Of a stretch of DNA of 16,724 bases, positions 1 through 7,982 are shown in pieces. The translations under genes and the position numbers were made by a program. Source of the stretch: Bodonicaedibacter sp963693005 (GTDB lineage Bacteria; Pseudomonadota; Alphaproteobacteria; UBA6184); assembly GCA_963693005.1 (NCBI GenBank), contig OY843705.1, forward strand, positions 1 to 16,724, given 5' to 3'. The number at the start of each line of letters is the position of its first letter. Positions within the stretch are counted from its first letter, which is position 1. Below the pieces are notes generated by a model, which saw only the letters and a program-made list of their open reading frames with translations, was not told the DNA's origin and searched no databases.

Positions 1-234
1 CTTGCAGCGTCTTCAACCCGAGCCTGATATCGACGGCCGACCCGTGAGACTCGACCGGGCTTTCATTCTTCGTGCCTATGGTTTCCCCTCTGACTCGCCG
101 ATACTCGAAGAAAAAAACCGAACGCTGAATGCGATTCCTTTTTGCCCTGGAGGGTCTCACCTCATCCGTCAGTGTGTGCCCCCCCCCCCCCCCCCCGGTG
201 GTCAGTGTGTTGTTTTCAGTTGTTTTCAGTCACG
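1..234. other. Unassigned leader region upstream of the ORF1-like start
   Basis: No recognisable gene. A frame is open from the window edge through this stretch (it begins LQRLQPEPDIDG when read from base 2) but resembles no family I know; it could be the end of a gene cut by the window or chance. The last 26 bases or so, with two TTTTCAG motifs just before the ATG at 235, match the sequence directly before the ATG at 13232, so the element-derived sequence begins near 209. The rest is unrelated to the region upstream of the second copy. Confidence 0.4.
179..196. repeat. Poly(C) tract, C18
   Basis: Eighteen consecutive C residues in the leader upstream of the first ORF1-like start. It lies outside the part shared with the second copy. 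Tracts of this length are prone to slippage and sequencing error, so frames read across it are unreliable. Confidence 0.95.
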
Positions 235-376
235 ATGTCGGGGTTTCCTGCCCCGCCCGCGACACCCGCGCCGCAAGGCCCTCCGGGTTTGAGCTACGCT
301 GCAGTAGTCAGTCCCACAACACTCGGTCGCCAAAAGAGCAACCGCCAGATCATCATCCAAGGCCTCGTCGCCTCGT
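235..376 (+). pseudogene. 5' fragment of the ORF1-like gene (copy 1)
   Basis: Starts with ATG and encodes MSGFPAPPATPAPQGPPG followed by a SYAAVV motif. It is almost identical in DNA and protein to the first ~46 codons of the gene at 13232, including the TTTTCAG-bearing leader. The match stops near 376; the same reading frame then runs into unrelated zinc-ribbon sequence. It is therefore a truncated copy fused to the ORF2-type gene downstream. The fusion could be a rearrangement or a genuine alternative element structure; the sharp end of identity favours rearrangement. Function of the shared N-terminus is unknown; it is Pro/Ala-rich and probably disordered. Confidence 0.7.
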
Positions 377-1490
377 CACCTCGACAAAGCAGGCAGCGGA
401 TCTCGACCTGCTTGGAATGTCAACGCAAATTCGAGTTCGGAAAACAATGTCCACATTGTACTCGTAGCAGTGACGAGGACTCTCCGCGAACTACCACTCA
501 GAAGTCGAAGAAATCAACTCCAAAGCCGAAGAAGAGTGCTCTGGTTGCCACCAAGCCAGACCAAGTCACACCTGTGCCTGTCGTCGCGAGTGCGCCCGCG
601 CCCATTGTCCGCGCTCGCGTCCGCCGGAGTGAGGCCACGGACGGCCCAGGTTACTTTTCAGTGCTTCTTGCGCAGCTCGACGCGTTCGAAGCCATCCCCG
701 CGGACTCTATCGACGGTGAAGCAACGATTCAGTTGAAGGAAGAAGCTGACCCAAGCTGGTGGGCGAAGGCGGTCCTTGCGATTCAACGGCAAGTGATCAA
801 GCTCCTCCGGCGCGGTAAGCCCCCCCCCTCTTTTGTCTCACGAATCTGTAGAAGTGTCTTTCGATGGAGGAAGACGGAATGCCACACACTCTGCCGCTGG
901 TTGTGTCTGCGATCGGGTGGCGCAACTCGCTGTCAGTCTCAACGACAAGAATGCTCAGGAAGCCGAGCTCTGCGGCATGCAGCTCGCGCTCATCACCGCA
1001 AATGTGATTCTGGATGTCAGCGGGTTCTGTGCTCGGTCAAGCCGTAACGACGCGCTCAGCGAACAGTGGAGCTCGCTGCTGAAGTCGCCGATTCAAATCA
1101 AAGGAGATTCAACGTACGTGACAAGTACGGCGCGTGACGTGGTGGATGCGGAGACGATGTTGATCCATGTGAAGCCGTCACACCGTCAAGCTTTCGAGTG
1201 CATTCGAGCTCTTTCCCTCCGGCTCTACGAACGGAGGACACCTCTCATGTTTAGGTGGGTGCCGAGGAGATTCAACATCGCAGCGGATGAAATCGTGAAC
1301 GCCGCGATGGACAAACGCGCCCCGAACCGCCTTGTGGACCCCACACCGCCACAAGCTCTGGACGAGTATTCTGAGATGGAGATCCGGACGAAGGCAATGA
1401 CCACGCGAGTCAAAACGTGGCGTCGATTGCAGGAGAAGGTGATTCCTCATTGGACGCAGCTCTGTAGCATTCTTGAAGGAGAGGCCATGC
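377..1490 (+). pseudogene. LINE-like ORF2 N-terminal region: zinc ribbon, Lys/Pro-rich linker and RNase H
   Basis: The upstream frame (same frame as the ATG at 235) carries a CX2C-X9-CX2C zinc ribbon at about 409-459 (CLEC...CPHC), then a Ser/Lys/Pro-rich linker and a short helical stretch with DPSWWAK. At a C9 run (820-828) the frame must shift by one base to continue as HESVEVSFDGG, the start of an RNase HI domain. All four acidic catalytic positions are visible: D in SFDGG (~863), E in QEAEL (~965), D in IKGDST (~1106) and D in NIAADE (~1286), with the typical WVPRRFN before the last. RNase H removes the RNA strand from RNA-DNA hybrids during reverse transcription. The domain lies before the RT fingers, an unusual order for LINEs. 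The C9 frameshift may be decay, a sequencing error or, less likely, a tiny intron. Family assignment is by motif only. Confidence 0.75.
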
Positions 1491-1605
1491 GCGAGTCAGC
1501 CCGCGGCCCTTGCAGTGTGGGAAGTCGCGCCGTTGATCTTCCTGCGACGAGTGAAACGAAACAAGGTCCACGCTCTGGTGGCTCGACTGAGCAACGCGGT
1601 TGCAT
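1473..1605 (+). pseudogene. Linker fragment between RNase H and RT, shifted frame
   Basis: The RNase H frame stops being plausible near 1490. A different plus frame then reads AALAVWEVAPLIFLRRVKRNK, resembling the Trp/Pro/Leu-rich stretch that precedes the RT domain in many RLE-type LINE ORF2 proteins. A one-base frame change separates it from the RNase H part. The resemblance ends near 1605, where an inverted segment begins. Confidence is moderate because this region is poorly conserved between families. Confidence 0.4.
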
Positions 1606-1621
1606 CTCAGGGTTACCGTGC

Positions 1622-1825
1622 TCATCTCGTGCAGTGCTTCTTGCAAGACGTGATCTTCGCTTCGAGCTTCGCGATCGTCATCGGATTCGCAGCGTCGGCT
1701 ACATCGCAAGGGAAGACTGTCTCGACCGCTTTCCGACCTGCACCGGTCCGGATCAGCGCCTCAGCTCTCTTGAACCGTTGTTGTTGTTGTGTGACTGTGG
1801 TGTTCGAAGGTTTGTCAGGCCGCAC
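1622..1825 (-). pseudogene. Inverted fragment of the pre-RT linker of the same ORF2
   Basis: On the minus strand this stretch reads QQQQRFKRAEALIRTGAGRK and then AVETVF...MTIAKLEAK. The pattern RAEALIRTGAGRKA followed by a Thr-Leu-Glu segment is like the short helical motif found just before the RT fingers in many LINE ORF2 proteins. On the plus strand it is flanked by the preceding linker (to ~1605) and the RT fingers (from ~1873), so it sits in the right place but backwards. This is best explained by a local inversion inside one LINE copy. The motif match is by eye and moderate. Confidence 0.5.
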
Positions 1826-1872
1826 GTCCTGCTCAAACTCAAACGAAGGGTCGACGTCGAATAGAAGAAACC

Positions 1873-2044
1873 GTGCGTATGCCCTCAGCGCAGAACGCGC
1901 CGCCGATCCCGCGGTTCACTCCGAAGGCTCTTGCGAAGATTCTAGCATTCATGCCACGTGAGAAGGCTCCTGGTGTAGACGGGTGGACAAGGGAGCTCCT
2001 CCTCCCCTTGTTGAAGAAGGGTTCCGAGTTCGCCGCCGAGTACG
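1873..2044 (+). pseudogene. RT fingers fragment (motif 0) of a LINE-like reverse transcriptase
   Basis: Reads PPIPRFTPKALAKILAFMPR then EKAPGVDGWTRELLLPLLKK. The KAPGVDGWTRELL signature is the classic N-terminal motif of non-LTR reverse transcriptases, which copy the element's RNA at a nicked genomic target. It is only the start of the domain: after ~2044 the sequence matches RT only when read on the other strand. It is a fragment and cannot be functional. Confidence 0.75.
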
Positions 2045-2047
2045 TCA

Positions 2048-2247
2048 ACCTCGACCGACCACTTGGTTCTCCGGGACCATTGCGAGGATCTTTCTCTTGA
2101 AAGCCGGAATCTTCATCATCGCTCGATACGAGATCTTGACCATCAAGCTGCTAAGAATGACCGGCCGCACCTTCGCGAGCGTTCCGTCCTCCGCAAGCGA
2201 CGCCAGTGGGATGATCACACCTTGCGCATGTAACTTCTTTAGACGCA
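2048..2247 (-). pseudogene. Inverted RT fragment (motifs 1 to 2a)
   Basis: The minus strand reads LKKLHAQGVIIPLASLAEDG, then TLAKVRPVILSSLMVKISYR and ends MVPENQVVGRG before a stop. In RLE-type LINE RTs the order is IIPL...DG...RPV, then NQVG; this fits directly after the fingers fragment at 1873-2044 but is on the opposite strand. The last motif overlaps in position with NQVGVAVPGG in the separate RT core at 3684-4345, so the two come from different copies. This is the second inverted block inside this LINE copy. Confidence 0.65.
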
Positions 2248-2346
2248 CGCGAAGCTGCACAAGTCGATGGAACAGGTTCGGACCGTCGCCACGAACGTGC
2301 ACCCCAAGGAGGGTCTCCACCTGGTTCGTCTCTACGCGTGGCGGTG
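2248..2346 (+). pseudogene. RT thumb fragment, near-identical to 5893-5991
   Basis: Plus-strand codons read HAKLHKSMEQVRTVATNVHP then KEGLHLVRLYAWRC. The same stretch occurs at about 5893-5991 with only a few base differences (Met for Leu, Thr for Met), where it continues intact into the rest of the thumb. Here it is cut at GGCGGTG by a T20 run, which is the 3' poly(A) end of a minus-strand element. This gives the insertion point of that element into the LINE copy. Confidence 0.75.
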
Positions 2347-2366
2347 TTTTTTTTTTTTTTTTTTTT
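2347..2366 (-). repeat. T20 run: poly(A) tail of a minus-strand retroelement
   Basis: Twenty T residues directly join the truncated RT thumb on the left and the reverse complement of the repeat-protein 3'UTR on the right. Read on the minus strand the order is stop codon (2756), about 390 bases of 3'UTR, then A20, as expected for a poly(A)-tailed non-LTR element integrated in reverse orientation. Confidence 0.8.
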
Positions 2367-2755
2367 CCTTGAAGAGAACTAAACGAGAAACAATCACTGA
2401 ATGAACGAAACACAAATGTCCGAACAAGAAAAAAAGGGAAGGGAAGAGAAAACGAAGAGGAAGGGGGAAAACAACACACAAAAAAGGAACACACAAAACA
2501 ATTTTTTTTTTTGCCTTAAGGTTAGCTTAGTTTCGGCTTCTTCAAAGTGTAACACCGTGTTGTGTGCGCTTGTCCGCACGGTGTTCCCGTAGCAATCGGT
2601 ACCTTGAAACGCAGGGGAAATCTTTTATAGACTTACCGCTCCTCCAGCGACGGCGAGCGAGTGACGGATTCTGCTGGTGTGCAGCTACCGTCTAAAACCC
2701 CAACGAGAAAGAATGAGATGCGGCCGGCCGGCCGGCTGTTGACCGCGGGACCTGA
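2367..2755 (-). other. 3'UTR of the repeat-protein element (copy A)
   Basis: Lies between the stop of the repeat protein and the A20 tail on the minus strand. Bases 2397-2851 are the reverse complement of 12663-13147 apart from a ~35-base indel next to an A-rich run and a few changes. Shared elements are a (CCGG)n palindrome near 2720-2735, a GTAAGT-TATAAAA block (2623-2636 on this strand) and a 9-bp stem hairpin. The last 30 bases before the tail (2367-2396) are absent from the second copy. Confidence 0.7.
2551..2585 (-). other. Conserved 3'UTR hairpin (copy A)
   Basis: AACACCGTG and CACGGTGTT form a perfect 9-bp inverted repeat around a 17-base loop. The same hairpin occurs at 12929-12963. 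Many non-LTR RTs recognise structures in their 3'UTR RNA, so this is a candidate recognition element; that role is inference. Confidence 0.55.
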
Positions 2756-2851
2756 CTAGCGGAAGAGCCCGAACAGGTCGAAGAAGCGCGTGGTGCGCCC
2801 GCGGTGTTGTGTGTTGTTGTCGGTGTCCAGGTTCGCGCCTGAGCTTGTCGA
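2756..2851 (-). pseudogene. C-terminal tail of the repeat protein (copy A)
   Basis: The minus strand reads STSSGANLDTDNN...TTRFFDLFGLFR and a TAG stop, identical to the C-terminus of the protein ending at 12758. Upstream, however, the Gly/Ala-repeat array is inverted, so this tail is fused in frame to the reverse-strand translation of the array (PAPAPAGPAPRLAARPASKP units) rather than the GAGAG units of the other copy. The aromatic FFDLFGLFR end is a striking short hydrophobic motif of unknown role. Confidence 0.65.
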
Positions 2852-3683
2852 CGCGGGTCTCGCCGCGAGCCTCGGCGCGGGCCCGGCTGGCGCAGGCGCA
2901 GGCGCAGGCGGCTCGGCGGGCTTCGACGCGGGTCTCGCCGCGAGCCTCGGCGCGGGCCCGGCTGGCGCAGGCGCAGGCGCAGGCGCAGGCACAGGCGCAG
3001 GCGGCTCGGCGGGCTTCGACGCGGGTCTCGCCGCGAGCCTCGGCGCCGGCCCGGCAGGCGCAGGCGCAGGCGCAGGCGGCTCGGCGGGCTTCGACGCGGG
3101 TCTCGGCGCGGGCCTGGCAGGCGCAGGCGGAGGCACAGGCGCAGGCACGGGCGCAGGCACAGGCGCAGGCGGCCCGGCAGGCTTCGACGCGGGTCTCGCC
3201 GCGAGCCTCGGCGCGGGCCTGGCAGGCGCAGGCGCAGGCGCAGGCACAGGCGCAGGCGGCTCGGCGGGCTTCGACGCGGGTCTCGCCGCGAGCCTCGGCG
3301 CGGGCCTGGCGGGCCTGGCAGGCACAGGCGCAGGCGGCCCGGCAGGCTTCGACGCGGGTCTCGCCGCGAGCCTCGGCGCCGGCCCGGCAGGCGCAGGCGC
3401 AGGCGCAGGCGGCTCGGCGGGCTTCGACGCGGGTCTCGGCGCGGGCCTGGCAGGCGCAGGCGGAGGCACAGGCGCAGGCACGGGCGCACGCGGCGCGGCG
3501 GGCTTCGACGCGGGTCTCGCCGCGAGCCTCGGCGCGGGCCCGGCAGGCGCAGGCGCAGGCACAGGCGCAGGCACGAGCGCAGGCACAGGCACAGGCGGCT
3601 CGGCGGGCTTCGACGCGGGTCCAGGCCCGGCAGGTCTCGACGCGGGTCTCGGCGCGGGCTTCGGTGCGACGGCAGACGCAGGC
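2852..3683 (+). repeat. Gly/Ala-rich 75-bp-type tandem array, copy A (about 10 units, inverted)
   Basis: Imperfect tandem units translate on the plus strand as GGSAGFDAGLAASLGAG followed by P/LAGAGAGA, basic length 25 codons (75 bp), with variants carrying extra GTGAG blocks or lacking the LAAS part. About ten GFDAG units are countable. It ends GFGATADAG followed by TAA. Unit lengths are multiples of three, so both strands stay open. Relative to its own C-terminal tail (2756-2851) the array is backwards, unlike the large array at 10183-12652. Confidence 0.85.
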
Positions 3684-4345
3684 TAACCACCCGCCCGCTG
3701 GACCTGCGGCCGATCGCGTGTGGCGAGGTCCTGCGCCGCGCCGCCGCGAAGGCCCTCTGCGCCCAGGTCAAGGAGCAGGCGCGCGATCTGTTCCTGGAGA
3801 ACAACCAAGTCGGTGTTGCTGTCCCTGGAGGAGCAGAGTCGCTCGTGGTCATCGCGCGCCGTCTGACGGCCGCGTGGCTTGCTGATGACGAATTGAAGAA
3901 GACGAAGGCCCTCCTGAAGGTGGATATCAAGAACGCCTTCAACAGCGCGGACCGCTCAGCCATTCTGCGCGCCGTTTTGGAGCACTTCCCGACGTTGGCC
4001 GGCTACGTCCAGTGCGCCTACGGCGACCTCACCTCCCTTTACTTCGGCGAGACACCGATCGACTCCGCTTGCGGCGTCCAGCAGGGTGACCCGCTCGGCC
4101 CGCTGCTGTTTTCGCTCGTGCTGATCGTTCTCAACGACAAAGTGAAGGAGGCCCTCAAGCGTGCCGGCGTCGCGATCCAGATCACCTTGACGACGGCACG
4201 TTCGGCGGCGACATCGGCGCTGTGAAGCTGGTGTACGAGACCATTCGCAAGGAGGGCCCGAAGTTGGGGCTCGTGATCAACGAGAAGAAATGCGAGATTG
4301 TGTCCGATGCCCCCGCCGCCGTGATCCGTCACCACTTTGGTGACG
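3684..4345 (+). pseudogene. RT catalytic core of an RLE-type LINE, with one-base frameshift at the active site
   Basis: From ~3689 one frame reads TTRPLDLRPIACGEVLRRAA, then NQVGVAVPGGAESLVV, the palm motif A LKVDIKNAFNS (first catalytic Asp codon at 3923), and motif B GVQQGDPLGPLLFSL. Motif C should be YLDD, but the frame reads IQITLTT; inserting one base after 4183 restores I-Y-L-D-D-G and the frame continues DDGTFGGDIGAVKLVYETIR and GLVINEKKCEIVS. This is the core polymerase of non-LTR elements. The missing base inactivates it unless it is a sequencing error. The N-terminus is cut by the Gly/Ala array and the C-terminus by an array fragment in the opposite orientation, joined through short homology (CGAAGCC) after FGDE. 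Confidence 0.85.
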
Positions 4346-4545
4346 AAGCCCGCCGAGCCGCCTGCGCCTGCGCCTGCGCCTGCCGGGCCCGCGCCGAGGC
4401 TCGCGGCGAGACCCGCGTCAAAGCCCGCCGAGCCGCCTGCGCCTGCGCCTGCACCTGCCGGGCCCGCGCCGAGGCTCGCGGCGAGACCCGCGTCGAAGCC
4501 TGCCGGGCCGCCTGCGCCTGTGCCTGCCAGGCCCGCCAGGCCCGC
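4346..4545 (-). repeat. Gly/Ala-rich tandem array, copy B (2-3 units)
   Basis: Two and a fraction 25-codon units (GGSAGFDAGLAASLGAG type) on the minus strand, continuous in frame with the protein from 5396. The array is cut at ~4346 where it meets the RT core head-on. It is the shortest of the three arrays, showing large copy-number differences between copies (about 2, 10 and 30). Confidence 0.8.
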
Positions 4546-5396
4546 GCTGTGGCTCGGGCCGGGACCCGCGCCGTAGGTCACGCCGAGACTCGCGCCCGCC
4601 CCCGCCGGGGCGACGCCTGTGCCTGCCGCTGGGTCGGCCGCTGGGGCGAACGGTGGTCTTGCAGGGCCTGCTGCCGGGGCTGCTTGCGCCGCGCCTCGCC
4701 GGCCCCCACGGCCGCGTCCTCCGGCCGCGCGCACCGCTTGTGTCTCCGGGCGGAGCGCGAACTGCTGCCGGAGGCGTTCCACTCGCCCGGTCGCGGTGTA
4801 CTTGACGAGCTTCGACGTGGACGCCCCGTTGGCCACCATGACCGCCCTGGCGATGTCGTTGCGGAGCGTCTGCTCATCCTCGAACACCGTGTGCGCCGCG
4901 AGCAGGGAGATAAGCTTGTTCGTGCCCTTGTCCATACCGCCGTTGTTCGTGAACAGCGCTGCGACCAGCACGGCTCCGTCCTTCTTCGCGATGTCGCCGT
5001 AGTGGCGGTGCTTCTCCTCCCTGCGACGGTTGAACTCTGCTGCCGCCGCACCCTTGCCTCCTGCTGCGCCGGGCCCGCGCGCTTCACGCGCGCCGGTTCG
5101 CCCGGGACTGTCGCGGGCAGCGCCGCTTGGTCGACCTCGGTGCCGTCCGCCTGAGTGATCGCCGTCGGGCCCTCCACGATGATGGTCGGGTCACGCTGAA
5201 CCACCTCGAAGATGTAGTCAGCGGTGTCGATGTTGAAACGAATGTGTGACATCAGAGCCTTGACGGGCCCACACAGCACTTCGATCTGGTTGATGACATC
5301 GACGGTCGCGTTGCGCCACAGCATGAGCGAGGCCCAGCTGTGCACCGGGGTCGGGTTCGGCGCCGGTGGGGTGAACTTGAAGGATCGGACAGACAT
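4346..5396 (-). pseudogene. N-terminal half of the RLE-like repeat protein (copy B), frameshifted and truncated
   Basis: ATG at 5396 (minus) begins MSVRSFKFTPPAPNPTPVHS and about 105 residues I cannot assign. A one-base shift near 5055-5075 is needed to continue into AAEFNRRREEKHRHYGDIAK and then DGAVLVAALFTNNGGMDKGT...KLISLLA. This part resembles the C-terminal part of RLE endonucleases (K-x-x-Y-G, then a hydrophobic strand and a Gly-Gly-x-Gly turn) and is clearly related to the minus-strand protein at 7983-8875. It is followed by VMVANGASTSKLVKYTATGR, a basic Gly/Arg-rich segment, then the Gly/Ala array. From LISLLAAHTV onward it is nearly identical to the copy at 9807-12758. The start is the first ATG after an open stretch from 5465. 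Without the second RLE half visible, endonuclease activity is not claimed. Confidence 0.6.
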
Positions 5397-5754
5397 CTCG
5401 AAGGTTTGCGAGTTCGCGAACCTTCTCCTGGCAAAACACACGACTGACAATTCAACAGGGGGCAACTTTTGGCGACAGCGCCGGCGTCATCTTTTTTTCG
5501 GAATTCGGATGTAACTCAGGAAGGGGCTTGTTCCACCTTCGGACCTGAAGGTCCTGCCAGAACCCCCAAACAGTACACAAAAAGAAAACACAGAACCCAC
5601 ACAACATAGCTTTTCCCGTTTGTTCAAGGTAAACCCAGAGACGACCACTCGGTCTGCTTCCCAGTCACCAGATCCCTGCGATCAATCCCACCCAATTAGT
5701 TTCCAGGAAAAAAAAACAACAACATTCAGTGAACGGAACTACAACGGAATCCAT
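5397..5754. other. Intergenic region with an A9 run; possible element boundaries
   Basis: No gene seen. On the minus strand it would be the leader of the gene starting at 5396. An A9 run at 5708-5716 followed by CAACAACATTCAG may mark the end of one insertion just before the LINE thumb fragment at 5755. No tRNA-like box pair or terminal repeat was recognised. Confidence 0.4.
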
Positions 5755-6610
5755 CAGAGGGGCCAAGACGGTGGTCATGTCCAAGGTGCGATCTACCGCA
5801 GCTGTGGAGCTCGGTATTCCTCAAGTCCAGCAGCACGTCTATCTAGGCGGGCTGATCTCTTCTCAGGAAGCAACGCAGGCGTCTGTCGAGACGCACGCGA
5901 AGCTGCACAAGTCACTGGAACAGGTTCGGACCGTCGCCATGAACGTGCACCCCAAGGAGGGCCTCCACCTGGTTCGTCTCTACGCGTGGCGGTGGTTCCA
6001 TTTCTTCAGAGCAACGAAACCTGCGTACCTCGCGACTCTCGCGAAAGAGCTGGCGGACTGGATGTTCGCTCTCGCTTGCCAGATCCTAGATCTCAACTCC
6101 GCTTGTCGTCCTTTCATCTTTTCCTCATTAGATGATGGCGGGGCTGGGCTCTTTGACTTCCGACAGTGGCCTCTCGAGACCGACATTTCTAGGATGGGCA
6201 TGAAGGTCGCGGCAAGGGACCCGAAATTGAACGTCCGGATCTGTGACGAGCCGACGAGACAGCACTTCAACCCCATCGACCACGCGCTGGTGTGTGCAGC
6301 GTGCGCAGGAGGGGGACTGAAGATGAGACACAACGACACGAACAGGCTGTTCATCCAGTGCCTGCGGAGGTACGGCGCCTCTTGTACGGATCAGTTGGGG
6401 AGCTTCTTCCCGAATGCAGTCTTTTTCCATGAGAACTCTCCGTCTGGGAGGGACAAAGGCCCAGATGGCGTGATTTGGACGGACAGGCACACCATCTTCT
6501 ACGACATCACCATCGTGACTGCGACGCCGGATCGAGGTCAGAGCCGTGCGCTCGAGATGTACCGGCACAAGATGGTGAAGTACCAGAAACTCTACACGTC
6601 GAAGCACTTG
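5755..6610 (+). pseudogene. LINE ORF2 C-terminal half: RT thumb, zinc finger and RLE endonuclease
   Basis: One frame is open across the region. It begins KTVVMSKVRSTAAVELGIPQ then QQHVYLGGLIS, the post-palm LINE motif, continues through the thumb (KLHKSLEQVRTVAMNVHPKE, LVRLYAWRWFHFF), and a GAGLFDFRQWPLETDISRMG motif. Next is the finger-like HALVCAAC...GGGLKMRHND, then the PD-(D/E)XK-type core GPDGVIWTDRHTIFYDITIV and helix LEMYRHKMVKYQKL. RLE nicks the target DNA for target-primed reverse transcription. The start lacks the RT palm, which would join at the KKCE/VVS region, and the end is lost near 6610 where another element's sequence begins in a different frame. An upstream in-frame ATG at 5729 exists but lies outside the recognisable domain. 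Confidence 0.8.
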
Positions 6611-6613
6611 ATC

Positions 6614-7240
6614 CACTTGTTGCCACCGTCTCCTTCATCGGCACGGTGTTCTGGGCCACCAGAATCCTGGGCATTTGGCTCTCCCGACACTTCGTCTTCA
6701 GGCAGCACGTCCGCCGGACGGGCGCTGCTGCCTCGGCGCCCCCCGCGCCGACCTCGACGCCCCCTGGCGCTTCCCCCCAGACGCGCAAGCGGATGCCCTC
6801 AGCCTCCTCCAGAACCTGCGCCGCAACACCCCTCGCCACGTCGCTAAGCCTGGCCCGACCATCACGGTCGCCACGGACTCAAGCGAGACTGCGTGGGCGT
6901 GGGCATCCTACCACGGCGACGTCGACCTCCTCGAGCACCCGGGTGCGGCGCACACCACAACTACGGTCCGTACCCGAGCCGAATCAAAGGCCGCATCAGC
7001 CAGTTGGAAACGCACGCTGTCGCCAAGGCACTCGAAGCCCTGCCAGCGGGCTCCCGCGTGAAGCTTTACGTAGACAACACATCCGCCATCGGCGCGACGC
7101 TGAAGGGTTACTCACCGTCCGAAGAGATGAACGAGCAGGTCAAGGCCATCCACGACCTGCGCAGCCTTCACATCACCGACATCTTCTACATCCCCACTGC
7201 CGTGAACCCTGCGGACCAGTGGACGCGACTCGACGCGTAA
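6614..7240 (+). pseudogene. RT-connection and RNase H fragment of a second retroelement type (DIRS/Ngaro- or Ty3-like), two frameshifts
   Basis: Three frames are needed. First LVATVSFIGTVFWATRILGI and RHFVFRQHVRR (to ~6730), then ADLDAPWRFPPDAQADALSL...TITVATDSSETAWAWASY (to ~6950), then RIKGRISQLETHAVAKALEA, KLYVDNTSAIG and NPADQWTRLDA with TAA at 7238-7240. The RNase H acidic set is complete: D (~6876), E (~7007), D (~7073), D (~7214). The pattern of a connection segment before TDSSE and a C-terminal NPADQWTR is typical of RNase H in tyrosine-recombinase or LTR-type retroelements, not of LINEs. The first 20 residues could alternatively be the RLE end of the preceding LINE. No tyrosine recombinase was found downstream. 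Frameshifts lie near a C6 run (~6740) and a CACACC stretch (~6955). Confidence 0.65.
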
Positions 7241-7681
<441 letters not shown>

Positions 7682-7982
7682 CCCGGGCTCGCTCCTACTT
7701 CGGTCCGGTTGTCGTCTGTTTTTCGCCTTAGGTCGTTATGAGGCCCGTCCACCCGGGGCGTTAAGTGGTGGACGGTACCCCTGCTCGTACGGTGGAGCGA
7801 ACGAAGAAAGGGAGAGGGCTGGCCAAAATAAAATCTCACTTGCGAGACTCACTGCGCGTGCCGGTGTGGTTGTTCTTTCGGCTAAAAGAAAACACCAGCC
7901 CTCAGACGAATGGTGGTGACCTCCTGCTCGAGCGCTGCTCCAGAGCTCACGGGTCACCCTCGGGGTCGGGACCCCCGGCTGT
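7682..7982 (-). other. 3'UTR of the minus-strand LINE
   Basis: Non-coding sequence between the TAG stop (7983-7985) and the A38 tail on the minus strand. An imperfect inverted repeat (GGTGTGGTTGTTCTTT with AAAGAAAACACC, near 7862-7892) could form a hairpin. No similarity to the 3'UTR of the repeat-protein element was noticed, so these appear to be different LINE families. Confidence 0.55.

Noticed and set aside
815..851. A ~37-bp intron (GTAAG...TGTAG) between zinc-ribbon and RNase H parts
   Set aside because: Very short and containing a C9 run; a one-base slip in the homopolymer explains the frame change more simply, though the intron is not excluded.
5397..5754. tRNA or small RNA gene in the spacer
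   Set aside because: No cloverleaf, A/B box pair or other RNA signature was found by eye.
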